Positions 18,041 to 27,381 of a stretch of DNA of 64,000 bases are shown here, piece after piece (within the stretch, counting starts at the first letter, position 1; each line of letters starts with the position of its first letter). The position numbers and the translations under genes are program-made. The notes beneath the pieces are model-generated. The model made no database searches and had not been told where the DNA came from. It worked only from the letters and a program-made list of their open reading frames with translations. The DNA comes from CBFHOS01 sp965657645 (GTDB lineage Bacteria > Pseudomonadota > Alphaproteobacteria > Puniceispirillales > Puniceispirillaceae), in assembly GCA_965657645.1 (NCBI GenBank), contig CBFHOS010000005.1, positions 1-64,000 on the forward strand. The letters are read 5' to 3'.

Positions 18041-18060
18041 TTGACTAACCGGACGGTCAA
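18041..18060. promoter_or_regulatory. Probable PaaR operator upstream of paaI-paaK-paaR
   Basis: TTGACTAACCGGACGGTCAA is an imperfect 20-base palindrome (7 of 10 positions symmetric) that ends 75 bases before paaI. It shares 15 of 20 bases with the site at 7081-7100, which is placed the same distance from paaZ. The regulator gene ends this operon, so the site could also give autoregulation. Confidence 0.7.
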
Positions 18061-18135
18061 TAATTACCGTAAAACCCTTGCTGGTTTTTCCGCGAGGGTC
18101 AAGTAGGCCAAACAGGACCGAATGGGATCGAGACA

Positions 18136-18573
18136 ATGGAAACAACAACACCCGCCGCGGCTGATGAACTTGCCTTGCGCGTTGCCGAAAAAATGATCGG
18201 TAATTGCGGCCTGTCCCAATCGCTGGGGATGCAGCTTGTATCGGCCACCCAAAATCATTGTGTTGTTGAAATGGCGCTTGGTGACAATCACCTGAACGGC
18301 TTTGATATATGTCATGGCGGGGCTATTTTTGCCCTTGCCGACACCGCCTTTGCCCATGCTTGTAATTCCGACAATATCGTTACCGTGGCCCAGCAATGCC
18401 AAGTTCATTTTTTGCGGCCCGCGCAACGTGGCGATGTTTTGAGGGCCACTGCAAGCCGGCGTGATGGGGCTGGCCGGACCGGCATTTACGATATTGCTAT
18501 CACCAATCAGGATGACAAATTAATCGCCGAATTCCGCGGCATGTCACGCAAATTGACCGATCCAGTTTTGTAG
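18136..18573 (+). CDS. paaI: Hydroxyphenylacetyl-CoA thioesterase PaaI
   Basis: PaaI releases CoA from dead-end hydroxyphenylacetyl-CoA formed when the pathway stalls. The 145-residue hot-dog protein has the catalytic motif CHGGAIFALADTAFA and the end segment GIYDIAITNQDD, both PaaI-like. It is the first gene of the rightward operon paaI-paaK-paaR, 75 bases after a probable PaaR operator. The ribosome site before ATG 18136 is weak (GAGA). Confidence 0.9.
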   Translation: METTTPAAADELALRVAEKMIGNCGLSQSLGMQLVSATQNHCVVEMALGDNHLNGFDICHGGAIFALADTAFAHACNSDNIVTVAQQCQVHFLRPAQRGDVLRATASRRDGAGRTGIYDIAITNQDDKLIAEFRGMSRKLTDPVL

Positions 18574-18633
18574 CAACCCGAACCGCCACCGACCTAACCG
18601 ACTTTTCTACCGCGACTTAGCTAGAGGACTATC

Positions 18634-19941
18634 ATGCAAGATCTCACCCCCACCAAAGACAGCCTAGATCCCATTGAAATTGCGTCCCGTGACGAGATTC
18701 ATGCGTTACAGTTGGAACGGCTGAAATGGACACTTAATCATGCCTATTCAAATGTGCCGTTATATAAGCGCAAATTTGACGCGGCCGGGGTGCATCCCGA
18801 TGATTTGAGACACCTTGGCGACATCAGCAAATTTCCCTATACGACCAAAGAGGATCTGCGCGAATCATACCCGTTCGACATGATGGCGGTTCCGATGGAA
18901 CAGGTCTCGCGCATTCACGCCTCTAGCGGAACCACGGGCAAGCCTACGGTGGTTGGCTATACCAAGGGTGATGTTGATAATTGGGCAAGTCTGGTTGCAC
19001 GGTGCATTCGCGCCTCTGGCGGGCGTCCCGGTCATAAAATCCAAGTGGCCTATGGTTATGGGTTATTTACCGGTGGCCTTGGTGCGCATTACGGGGCGGA
19101 AAAGCTTGGCTGTACCGTTATTCCCGTATCGGGCGGCATGACCCAGCGCCAAGTCCAATTGATCATCGATTTCAAGCCCGAGATTATCATGGTAACGCCG
19201 TCTTATATGTTGGCCATTGCCGATGAATTTGAACGGATGGGCATCGACCCGCGCGAAACCGCATTGATGACCGGCATTTTCGGTGCAGAACCGTGGACCA
19301 ATGCAATGCGCCAAGATATTGAACAGCGTTTTGACATGCATGGGGTGGATATCTATGGCCTGTCCGAAGTCATGGGCCCCGGCGTCGCCAATGAATGTGT
19401 CGAAACCAAAGATGGTCTGTATATTTGGGAGGATCATTTCCTGCCTGAAATCATCAATTCAGAAACTGGCGAGAGTTGTGAAGATGGCACCAAGGGCGAG
19501 TTGATCTTTACCTCATTGACGAAAGAGGCCCTGCCGATCATTCGCTATCGGACCAAGGATTTAACCACCTTGCGCCCCGGTGTCGCGCGGAGCATGCGCC
19601 GGATGGACAAGATTACCGGTCGCAGTGACGATCTCATCATCCTGCGCGGGGTCAATCTATTCCCTAGCCAGATCGAGGAGCATATTCTCAAAATCGATGG
19701 GTTAAGCCCGCATTACCACCTAATCCTGACAAAAGAAGGCCCGATGGATGCGATGACAGTGGCGGTTGAGGCCGCGCCACATCATGAGAGTGACGCCGAG
19801 CGAGCAAGCATGGCCGCCACATTAGGAGAAAATATCAAACAGACGATTGGTGTATCCGCCAAAATTGATGTTCTACCGGTTGGCGCCATTGATCGGTCTA
19901 TGGGTAAGGCGGTGCGGATCATCGACAAGCGCGGCAAATGA
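18634..19941 (+). CDS. paaK: Phenylacetate-CoA ligase PaaK
   Basis: PaaK makes phenylacetyl-CoA from phenylacetate, ATP and CoA, the entry step of the pathway. The 435-residue enzyme has the P-loop SSGTTGKPTVVGYT, the AMP-site region YGLSEVMGPGVA and the hinge region IIRYRTKDLT then GRSDDLIILRGVNLFPSQIE, all characteristic of PaaK. A GAGGA site precedes ATG 18634. Its stop overlaps the TetR gene by four bases (ATGA). Confidence 0.96.
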   Translation: MQDLTPTKDSLDPIEIASRDEIHALQLERLKWTLNHAYSNVPLYKRKFDAAGVHPDDLRHLGDISKFPYTTKEDLRESYPFDMMAVPMEQVSRIHASSGTTGKPTVVGYTKGDVDNWASLVARCIRASGGRPGHKIQVAYGYGLFTGGLGAHYGAEKLGCTVIPVSGGMTQRQVQLIIDFKPEIIMVTPSYMLAIADEFERMGIDPRETALMTGIFGAEPWTNAMRQDIEQRFDMHGVDIYGLSEVMGPGVANECVETKDGLYIWEDHFLPEIINSETGESCEDGTKGELIFTSLTKEALPIIRYRTKDLTTLRPGVARSMRRMDKITGRSDDLIILRGVNLFPSQIEEHILKIDGLSPHYHLILTKEGPMDAMTVAVEAAPHHESDAERASMAATLGENIKQTIGVSAKIDVLPVGAIDRSMGKAVRIIDKRGK

Positions 19942-20528
19942 GCCGTAACCGCGCCGTCACCTATGATCTAAAGCTGGGCCATATTCGCTCTGTAGCGGCA
20001 TCGCTATTTGCCGCCAACGGATTTTCGCGCACGTCGATGGCCGAACTTGCCCGCGAATGCGGCGTTTCAAAAGCCCTGCTCTATCACTATTTCACCAGCA
20101 AAGAAGCTCTCCTTTTTGATATTCTCGAGGCTTATCTTGAGAATTTGCAGGCGGCTCTACCAACCAATCCAGCCGATAGCGATAATGCCCGCGCGCATTT
20201 GCGGGGATTGATCCACAGCCTGTTGGTGGAATACCGCCAAGCCGACAATACGCATAAATTGTTGTTGCATGATCAGGACGTTTTACCCGAGGAACAGCAG
20301 CAAATCCTGCGCCAGATGGAAAAGGCTATCGTCCGTCATTTTAGCGATGCGCTAGAGAATGCGGCGGCGGCGGCGGGGCATCCAACCCCACCCAACGGCC
20401 CCCGCGCGATGATGCTGCTAGGCATCCTAAATTGGACCTATACATGGTTCCGCGATGACGGTGCGTTATCGCTCAACGAATATTGTGATCTAATTTGCGA
20501 TAGTATGATCGCTAGTCTTGCCGTTTGA
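19938..20528 (+). CDS. paaR: TetR family regulator, probably PaaR
   Basis: The 196-residue protein has an N-terminal TetR helix-turn-helix (FSRTSMAELARECGVSKALLYHYFTSKEALL, split as two adjoining segments at residues 25-55) and a helical C-terminal ligand domain. Its ATGA overlap with paaK makes it a member of the paa operon, and TetR-type PaaR proteins in other proteobacteria repress paa genes until phenylacetyl-CoA binds. The two similar palindromes at 7081 and 18041 fit its likely targets. The symbol rests on context. Confidence 0.85.
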   Translation: MSRNRAVTYDLKLGHIRSVAASLFAANGFSRTSMAELARECGVSKALLYHYFTSKEALLFDILEAYLENLQAALPTNPADSDNARAHLRGLIHSLLVEYRQADNTHKLLLHDQDVLPEEQQQILRQMEKAIVRHFSDALENAAAAAGHPTPPNGPRAMMLLGILNWTYTWFRDDGALSLNEYCDLICDSMIASLAV

Positions 20529-20650
20529 TACACTATATATGGTTTATGCGCCCGCATTTATCTATATGTAGGATATATGCGACATTTTGTCCTTTACACC
20601 ATTTATGCTGATTCGTAGTGTAGGCCTCACCACAATGTGAGGGAAAAACA

Positions 20651-21979
20651 ATGTCCAATCTTAATGAAGCAAGCGCTGCCCAGTTGCAAGATCCTGATTA
20701 TGATGTGCCGATGGGTCCGCGCATTGCGCTAGGTCTGCAACATCTATTAGCAATGTTTGTAAGTAACGTAACACCATCGATTATTATCGCCGGTGCAGCT
20801 GGCTTTGCCTTTGGCGGAGCCGATATGGTCTTCTTGATCCAGATGGCAATGCTATTTGCTGGTATCGCCACTTTATTCCAAACCATCGGGATGGGTCCCG
20901 TTGGTGCGCGCCTACCCGTGATGCAGGGCACTAGCTTTGCCTTTGTACCGATTATGATAGGCGTTGTTAAAACCAGCGGCATGGCGGCCTTGATGGGCTC
21001 TATTGTTGTGGCTGGTCTTTTCCACGCGGCATTAGGTACCTTTATTGGCAGAATTCGCCATTGGTTCCCGCCATTGGTAACCGGCATGGTTATCACTGCA
21101 ATTGGTCTGTATCTGTTGCCTGTCGGTATTCGCTATGCGGCTGGTGGTGCGGCTGACTTCCAGATCAACAACCCTGATTGGGGCGATCTAAGCCGCTGGG
21201 GTCTTGCCATCATCGTTATCGTTGTTGCGCTTGGCTTTAAGTTCTTCACCAAGGGCCTGACTTCGACCGCCGCTATTCTGCTTGGTCTTATTGCTGGTTA
21301 TCTGGCTGGCATGGCCACTGGTGCGGTTAATTTTGGCGGTGTTGCCAAAGCAAGCTGGTTCGCCATTCCAATGCCGTTCCAATACGGTATCGAGTTCAAC
21401 ATGGCCGCCATTTTGGGCATGTGTCTGATCTCTATCGTTAGCGCCATCGAAACCGTTGGTGATATCTCTGGCATTGCAAAAGGCGGTGCAAACCGTGAAG
21501 CAACCGACAAGGAACTTGCTGGCGGCACTTATGCTGACGGTCTTGGTTCGGCCATTGCCGGTGTCTTCGGTGGTCTGCCAAATACGTCCTTTAGCCAGAA
21601 TGTTGGTCTTATTTCCATGACTGGCGTGATGAGCCGTTCTGTGGTGACAGCATCAGCTCTGATGTTGATTGCATGTGGACTTGTGCCAAAGATTGGCGCG
21701 GTTGTTGCGGCAATGCCGATTTCGGTCCTTGGTGGCGGCGTCATCTTGATGTTCGGCATGGTTATCTCTGCCGGTATTAAAATGCTTGCTGATGTCGATT
21801 GGAACCGCCGGAACATGATGATCCTTGCGATCTCAATGTCTGTTGGTCTTGGTCTCCAGCAGGTACCAAAGTCAATGCAGCATCTTCCTGACAATCTGGA
21901 AATGCTAGCCGTATCTGGTCTGTTGCCAGTGGCTGTGTTGGCGGTGGTGCTTAATCTGGTTCTACCAAAGGAAGCCTAA
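20651..21979 (+). CDS. NCS2 family xanthine/urate permease
   Basis: This 442-residue transporter has about 14 membrane segments and the NCS2 signatures: SAIETVGDISGIAKGG in the eighth-helix region and the family motif SQNVGLISMTGV. Family members import xanthine, urate or uracil with protons. Its place beside xanthine dehydrogenase and urate-degrading genes favours xanthine or urate, which is inference. GAGGG precedes ATG 20651. The 122 bases upstream are AT-rich, and I see no purine riboswitch there. A terminator follows at 22078-22113. Confidence 0.9.
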   Translation: MSNLNEASAAQLQDPDYDVPMGPRIALGLQHLLAMFVSNVTPSIIIAGAAGFAFGGADMVFLIQMAMLFAGIATLFQTIGMGPVGARLPVMQGTSFAFVPIMIGVVKTSGMAALMGSIVVAGLFHAALGTFIGRIRHWFPPLVTGMVITAIGLYLLPVGIRYAAGGAADFQINNPDWGDLSRWGLAIIVIVVALGFKFFTKGLTSTAAILLGLIAGYLAGMATGAVNFGGVAKASWFAIPMPFQYGIEFNMAAILGMCLISIVSAIETVGDISGIAKGGANREATDKELAGGTYADGLGSAIAGVFGGLPNTSFSQNVGLISMTGVMSRSVVTASALMLIACGLVPKIGAVVAAMPISVLGGGVILMFGMVISAGIKMLADVDWNRRNMMILAISMSVGLGLQQVPKSMQHLPDNLEMLAVSGLLPVAVLAVVLNLVLPKEA

Positions 21980-22077
21980 GACAGGTCTCTTCTAGGCGTC
22001 GCTCAGACTTCGAGCAAACCTATGATTTAGAGGCATATACCAAACCGCCTTAACATAGGTGACGACAATGATTATAG

Positions 22078-22113
22078 TACCGCCAGGCACCATGTGGTTG
22101 GCGGTATTTTCTT
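22078..22113 (+). terminator. Rho-independent terminator after the NCS2 permease
   Basis: TACCGCCA and TGGCGGTA (22078-22085 and 22099-22106) form an 8-base stem. An inner ACCA/TGGT pairing makes it a longer imperfect hairpin. TTTTCTT follows directly. It lies 99 bases after the permease stop and would separate it from the deaminase gene, which must then have its own promoter or rely on read-through. Confidence 0.75.
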
Positions 22114-22144
22114 GCCCCCATTTTAGGCCTTGATAGAGAACCAA

Positions 22145-23569
22145 ATGTCAGACCAGACCCTATTGCTAAAAAACGCGGCGCTACTCTGCACGATGAACCC
22201 TGATGAGGGTGATCATGGCGGGATTGCCTCTCTTGGGCGGCGCGGTGATGCGGCGGGCCGTGAAATCAAGGATGGCGGTCTGTTTGCACGGGGCGGCGTG
22301 ATCGAAGCCGTCGGGCCAACCGCGGATTTGCCTAGCGACGCCGATTTGGTCATAGATATGAGCGGCCATGTGGTTATCCCGGGCATGGTTAACACCCATC
22401 ATCATTTATTTCAGAATTTGACCCGCGCTGTACCGGCGGCCCAGAACGCGCCGCTATTTGGCTGGCTGCAAACGCTTTATCCGATCTGGAGCAATATCGG
22501 GCCGGACCATATTTACTGGTCAACGGCGCTCGGCTTGGCTGAACTTGCAATGTCTGGATGCACCACGTCATCGGATCATTTGTATCTCTATCCAAACGGA
22601 TCGCGCCTCGATGATTCACTATCGGCGGCGGCGGATGTTGGGGTGCGTTTTCATGGCACCCGCGGATCGATGAGCATTGGCGAGTCTAATGGCGGCCTGC
22701 CACCAGACCGGCTCACCGAAAATGAAGGCGCCATCTTAAAAGAATGCCAGCGTTTGATTGAAGAGCATCACAATGGCGAGCGTTACGCCATGCAGCGTGT
22801 TGCTTTGGCCCCTTGTTCGCCCTTTTCGGTGAGCATGGAGTTGATGCGCGACACCGCCGAAATGGCCCGTGAATATGGTGTTGGCATGCACACGCATCTT
22901 GCCGAAAATGTCGAGGATATTGATTATTCTCTGGCTAATTTTGGCATGCGCCCCGGCGATTACATAGAGGCTGTGGGATGGACTGGTGATGATGTTTGGC
23001 ACGCGCATTGTGTCCAGCTTGACGATAATGAGATCGATTTATTCGCCCGCACTGGTACTGGTGTGGCGCATTGCCCCTGTTCCAACATGCGGCTTGCCAG
23101 CGGCATTGCACCGGTTCGCAAGATGCTCGATGCGGGGATGAAAATTGGCATCGGCGTAGATGGCTCGGCCTCGAATGATAGTGGTCACATGATGAATGAA
23201 GCCCGCCAGACAATGTTATTACAGCGCGTCAATGGCGGCGGTGATGCGATGAGCGCAAGAGAGGCCCTAGCCGTCGCAACAAGAGGCGGCGCGGCGGTCT
23301 TGGGGCGCGATGATATTGGCATGCTGGCCCCGGGCATGGCGGCGGATATTGCCGCCTTTGACATGCGCCAGATTGACTTTGCCGGTGGTGAATGGGATTG
23401 CCTTGCTAGCCTTATTTTCTGTGGCCCAACCAAGACAAATTATACCATCATCAACGGCAAGCCTGTGGTCGCAAACGGCCAGTTGGTCAGCATGGATATG
23501 AACAAGCTATTGGATAATCATGGCCGCATGGCCCGCGATTTAATGGTTCAGGCCGGTCACGCTGGCTAG
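22145..23569 (+). CDS. 8-oxoguanine deaminase-like amidohydrolase
   Basis: This 474-residue amidohydrolase has the metal motif NTHHHLFQ, later histidines in GMHTHLAENVED and DVWHAHCV, and the aspartate in GVDGSASND. Overall pattern (NLTRAVPAAQ, LYPIWSNIGPDHIYW, HCPCSNMRLASG) fits the 8-oxoguanine deaminase group, which converts 8-oxoguanine to urate; related enzymes act on guanine or triazines. ATG 22145 was chosen over TTG 22130. Production of urate would feed PuuD encoded nearby. Its stop overlaps the convergent allA stop by 4 bases (CTAG). Substrate assignment is moderately sure. Confidence 0.8.
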   Translation: MSDQTLLLKNAALLCTMNPDEGDHGGIASLGRRGDAAGREIKDGGLFARGGVIEAVGPTADLPSDADLVIDMSGHVVIPGMVNTHHHLFQNLTRAVPAAQNAPLFGWLQTLYPIWSNIGPDHIYWSTALGLAELAMSGCTTSSDHLYLYPNGSRLDDSLSAAADVGVRFHGTRGSMSIGESNGGLPPDRLTENEGAILKECQRLIEEHHNGERYAMQRVALAPCSPFSVSMELMRDTAEMAREYGVGMHTHLAENVEDIDYSLANFGMRPGDYIEAVGWTGDDVWHAHCVQLDDNEIDLFARTGTGVAHCPCSNMRLASGIAPVRKMLDAGMKIGIGVDGSASNDSGHMMNEARQTMLLQRVNGGGDAMSAREALAVATRGGAAVLGRDDIGMLAPGMAADIAAFDMRQIDFAGGEWDCLASLIFCGPTKTNYTIINGKPVVANGQLVSMDMNKLLDNHGRMARDLMVQAGHAG

Positions 23570-24090
23570 GGGTTTATCACCGCCGCAGCCTCATCAAGCC
23601 ACACTTCATCAAGATTAAGACCATCTGCCTCGCCGACAGGCTGGGCCCGATCTACCACCAGAAAATCCTGTTCATCCTGTAGGATCAATAGTGGGTGATG
23701 CCATGTGCCAGCATTATAGCTAACGCCCTGTATGCCCGATGCGTGAAAGCACCGGAGCGCGGTGAAATCTGGCGCGCTATCATCTGCATTACCGGGGGCA
23801 ACAACAACCAGCCATGAATGGTTTTGTAATGGGTAGAAAGCCTGCGATCCGCGCGGGTGTCGTTCCATCATTTTTATGGCAATCGGATCAGCCCGCCGCG
23901 TACCACGAAACAGGGAAATAATCCCATGCGCACCGCCCGGCCCGACATCAACATCAGCCAGACTATCAAAGCGCGTGGTCGTGCCCTGATTGATCATCAT
24001 CTGGGCGGCACCGTCGGTTTCCATAACCGTTCCAAAAGGCGCAAACCCCGCTTTGGTCAGGGGCTCAATTTTCAAATTCACCACAGCCAT
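23566..24090 (-). CDS. allA: Ureidoglycolate lyase
   Basis: The enzyme splits ureidoglycolate to glyoxylate and urea. The 174-residue cupin-fold protein has the family pattern: LTKAGFAPFGTV near the start, the FRGTRR turn, MMERHPRGSQAF with the metal-region histidine, and SYNAGTWHHPLL. It is the last gene of the leftward purine operon and touches puuE (one-base overlap). The enzyme that makes ureidoglycolate from allantoate is not in the window. Confidence 0.9.
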   Translation of the reverse strand: MAVVNLKIEPLTKAGFAPFGTVMETDGAAQMMINQGTTTRFDSLADVDVGPGGAHGIISLFRGTRRADPIAIKMMERHPRGSQAFYPLQNHSWLVVVAPGNADDSAPDFTALRCFHASGIQGVSYNAGTWHHPLLILQDEQDFLVVDRAQPVGEADGLNLDEVWLDEAAAVINP

Positions 24091-25034
24091 TAATCCCCCC
24101 GGTTTTGCGCCGATTCATAGGGATGAGTCGCAATCCAATGCCGCGCAATTTCATCACGCCGCGCGACCCACACATGGTCATGCGCCATAATGTGATCGAC
24201 AAATTTCACCAAGCCAGCAAACCGCGCTGGCCGGCCAATGAGGCGGCAATGCAAACCAACCGACATCATTTTCGGCGCACTCTCACCCTCGGCATAGAGC
24301 GTGTCAAACGCATCGATTAGATAGTGGGCGAATTGATCACCATTGTGAAAACCCTGCGCCGTGGCAAAGCGCATGTCATTTGTATCCAGCGTATAAGGGA
24401 CAATCAGATGCGGCGGGTGGGCACCGCCATTGGTGGTAATCTGGTTCGACCAGAATGGCAGATCATCCGAATAATCATCAGCGTCATAAATAAAGCCACC
24501 ATCCGCCGCCACCAGATCGCGTGTATGCACGCTGGTTCTACCGGTGTACCAGCCAACCGGACGCTCGCCGCAAATTTCGGTATGGATGGCAATGGCCTTG
24601 GCCATATGCTCGGCCTCTTCATCGCGGCTCATCCCGTGATAGTTAATCCAGCGATAACCGTGCGAGGCTATTTCGTGACCATCATCAAGGGCGCGTTCAA
24701 TCACCGCGGGATGGCGTTGCATCGCCATTGCCACAGCAAAGAGCGTAATTGGCAGGCCGCGATCACGGAACAAATCCAGCACCCGCCACACCCCGGCGCG
24801 TGAGCCATATTCATAGATTGATTCCATCGACATGTGCCGCGCATTTTCAAACGGTGCCGCGCCGATAATTTCCGACAGGAACATCTCCGAAGCCGGATCA
24901 CCATGCAGAATATTATTCTCGCCGCCCTCTTCGTAATTCAGCACAAATTGAACAGCTATGCGGGCCTTGTTCGGCCAATTGGCATGTGGCGGCTTGTCCC
25001 CATAACCAATCATGTCGCGTGGATAATCACCCAT
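24090..25034 (-). CDS. puuE: Allantoinase PuuE (polysaccharide-deacetylase type)
   Basis: PuuE hydrolyses allantoin to allantoate; it belongs to the NodB/polysaccharide deacetylase superfamily instead of the amidohydrolase allantoinases. Family landmarks include MIGYGDKPP, QFVLNYEEGGE, EIASHGYRWINY and GWYTGRTS. I chose ATG 25034 (314 residues), which begins two bases after the puuD stop; the longer frame to 25076 would overlap puuD by 40 bases. Neighbouring puuD and allA place it in urate breakdown. Confidence 0.92.
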   Translation of the reverse strand: MGDYPRDMIGYGDKPPHANWPNKARIAVQFVLNYEEGGENNILHGDPASEMFLSEIIGAAPFENARHMSMESIYEYGSRAGVWRVLDLFRDRGLPITLFAVAMAMQRHPAVIERALDDGHEIASHGYRWINYHGMSRDEEAEHMAKAIAIHTEICGERPVGWYTGRTSVHTRDLVAADGGFIYDADDYSDDLPFWSNQITTNGGAHPPHLIVPYTLDTNDMRFATAQGFHNGDQFAHYLIDAFDTLYAEGESAPKMMSVGLHCRLIGRPARFAGLVKFVDHIMAHDHVWVARRDEIARHWIATHPYESAQNRGD

Positions 25035-25036
25035 AT

Positions 25037-26254
25037 CTAGCCCTCGAATGCCCCGGATTTTAGCATCTGGCGCCATTTGGCCAGCATCACCCGTTGTTCA
25101 TCATCAATCCAGATCACATTGCCCGGCGGCATCGCATGTGACGCGGCTGATTGCCAGAAAATCTCGTCAACGTGGCGCATCACATCCGCCTCGGTTTCCA
25201 ACACAACCCCCTTTGGGGCAAAGGCCATATTCTCCCATGCGGGCTCAGCGGCATGACAGATACTACAATTCTCGGTAATCAGCTCGATCGCGGCGGTATG
25301 TAATTCAGCCGGTGTTGCATAGGCAGTTTCATCATAATCAGCCGAGCGCGGCGCCCCCTCATGCGATAGGAAAATCGCCCCAAGGGTTAACAGAGCCGCC
25401 GCCATCCATGTCCACCACGGGGCCGGCTCGCCCTTATGCTTGGTGTTAAAGAAATGCCGGATGAGCGCACCAATGATCAACACAAGGGCCAGAATCACCC
25501 ATGAATATTTGGTCGCAAAAATCGCCGGATAATGCCCGCCAATCATCACGAAAATCACTGGCAGGGTCAGATAGTTATTATGCAGGGACCGTTGCTTGCC
25601 GCGCGCGCCATAACGTGGATCAGGGTCCTCGCCAGCAACCAGAGATTTAACCACTTTGCGCTGGCCCGGAATGATAATCATCAACACGTTGGCCACCATG
25701 ATCGTGCCAATGGTGACACCCATCTGGACAAAGGCACCGCGGGCCGAGAAAATTTGCGTATAGCCCCATGCCAGCGCGACCAGAAACACGAACCCAGCCG
25801 CCGCCAATGCCGTATCCGATTTGCCAAGAGGACTGCGGCAAAGGCCATCATAAATTGCCCAGCCAAGCACAATGCCCGCCAACGAGATTGCCACTGCCTG
25901 CCATTCGGCAATATCCAGTATTTCAAGATCAATCATATAAAGACCAGCCGCGGTGTAATAGATCACCGTCAGCAAGGCAAAACCCGAAATCCAAGTGGCA
26001 TAGGCCTCCCATTTGAACCATGTCAGTTCATCCGGCATTTTTGATGGCGCCACGAGATATTTGACCATGTTGTAAAAGCCGCCACCATGCACCTGCCATG
26101 CTTGGCCATGCGCCTGTTCCGGCAGCTCTTTGCCGGGCTTTAGGCTCAGGTCAAGCGCGATGAAATAGAATGATGAACCAATCCATGCAATGCCAGCAAT
26201 GACATGCACCCATCTAATCAGCAGCTCTGACCATAGCCAGATATAATCAATCAT
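25037..26254 (-). CDS. puuD: Membrane urate hydroxylase PuuD with C-terminal cytochrome c
   Basis: PuuD oxidises urate to 5-hydroxyisourate at the membrane, passing electrons to its own cytochrome c domain. The 405-residue protein starts with about eight membrane helices (DUF989 region, RWVHVIAGIAWIGSSFYFIAL) and ends with a periplasmic heme-binding domain holding CSICH and a methionine ligand in HAMPPGN. It replaces a soluble FAD or cofactor-free urate oxidase. It overlaps xdhC by four bases. Confidence 0.93.
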   Translation of the reverse strand: MIDYIWLWSELLIRWVHVIAGIAWIGSSFYFIALDLSLKPGKELPEQAHGQAWQVHGGGFYNMVKYLVAPSKMPDELTWFKWEAYATWISGFALLTVIYYTAAGLYMIDLEILDIAEWQAVAISLAGIVLGWAIYDGLCRSPLGKSDTALAAAGFVFLVALAWGYTQIFSARGAFVQMGVTIGTIMVANVLMIIIPGQRKVVKSLVAGEDPDPRYGARGKQRSLHNNYLTLPVIFVMIGGHYPAIFATKYSWVILALVLIIGALIRHFFNTKHKGEPAPWWTWMAAALLTLGAIFLSHEGAPRSADYDETAYATPAELHTAAIELITENCSICHAAEPAWENMAFAPKGVVLETEADVMRHVDEIFWQSAASHAMPPGNVIWIDDEQRVMLAKWRQMLKSGAFEG

Positions 26255-27381
26255 GCTTCACTCCTTGTCGCATTTTCCCCAACAGATTTGGTGTCAAATT
26301 TGGCCTCAAATTTAGTATTTACTTCGGTATCCAGTTCTTGTTGCCACAGCGCAATGCCCACGGCAATCGATAAGGCAACGCGGGCCGGTTGCTTGCCGGT
26401 AATTTCCAGCATACCAACAGGGCAAACCAGCCGGTCAAGCTGATCATCGGCAATACCAGCCTTGGCCAATGCACGGCGAAAACGGGCCGCCTTTGTGGCC
26501 GAGCCGATCAACCCTAATCGGGCAAAGTTACCTTGCAATAATAAACTATGGCAAATCGCCTGATCCAGCGCGTGGCTATGGGTTAGCACAAGATGTATCG
26601 CACCATCGGGGGCATGGCGTGCGATGATCGTTGGATCGCTCGCGATCACCCGGCACGCCCCATCACCCGTCTCGGCGGGAAAGCGATCTTGGGCAATATC
26701 GACCCAATGCACATCATATTCCAACGCCATTAGATGCCCCACCAACGCCCGACCAACATGACCCGCACCATATAGAAATAGCGCCCTTTGGCGACGATCT
26801 GGCGCGGCGATAAAAACACTCCCATCGGCCGATAATCCCAGCCGTGCATTATGGTGTGCGTGATGGTTTGCATTATCTTGATCCACCGCGAAAAGCGCCG
26901 CACCAGGTTGGACCGGATGGGCAATCAATGACGGCGCACTGGCCGCCAAATCCATCAGCGCATCCCGCTCACCCGCAGTGAATAATTCTAGCAACACGCG
27001 CACATGACCGCCGCAGCATTGGCCCATATCAGGGCCAAGAGCAACGCTGATCACCCGCCTTTGCCAGCGCGTATCAGGTTTATCATTAGACGACATCCAC
27101 GCCCGCGCCGAGGCCATCACATCAAATTCCAGCGCGCCGCCACCAATCGTTTGATAGATATCATCGGCGGTAATCAACATAGTCGCGCCGACCTCACGCG
27201 GGGCGGATCCTTTAACGCCAATTAGCGTGGCACGCACCACCGCACCGCCATCCGCAATCGCCTCAATCGCAATGCCCAGCCACCCGTTCGATCCATTATA
27301 AAGTTGGGGCTGGGCATCACTAGGCGCAGGTTTATCGGCGGATTTGCTAGCTGGGCCAATGCGGCGGACGATATTAGACAA
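26251..27381 (-). CDS. xdhC: Xanthine dehydrogenase accessory protein XdhC
   Basis: XdhC binds sulfurated molybdenum cofactor and inserts it into XdhB. The 376-residue protein has the N-terminal XdhC domain (LIGVKGSAPREVGATMLI; cysteines in GPDMGQCCGGH) and a C-terminal Rossmann domain (LYGAGHVGRALVGHL, RLGLIGSATKAARF). The last 40 residues, after the fold ends, are a charged tail with short near-repeats (NTKFEAKFDTK). It overlaps xdhB by 8 bases. Confidence 0.93.
   Translation of the reverse strand: MSNIVRRIGPASKSADKPAPSDAQPQLYNGSNGWLGIAIEAIADGGAVVRATLIGVKGSAPREVGATMLITADDIYQTIGGGALEFDVMASARAWMSSNDKPDTRWQRRVISVALGPDMGQCCGGHVRVLLELFTAGERDALMDLAASAPSLIAHPVQPGAALFAVDQDNANHHAHHNARLGLSADGSVFIAAPDRRQRALFLYGAGHVGRALVGHLMALEYDVHWVDIAQDRFPAETGDGACRVIASDPTIIARHAPDGAIHLVLTHSHALDQAICHSLLLQGNFARLGLIGSATKAARFRRALAKAGIADDQLDRLVCPVGMLEITGKQPARVALSIAVGIALWQQELDTEVNTKFEAKFDTKSVGENATRSEA

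Noticed and set aside
20529..20650. Purine riboswitch upstream of the NCS2 permease
   Set aside because: The conserved purine aptamer core segments are not seen; the gap is simply AT-rich.
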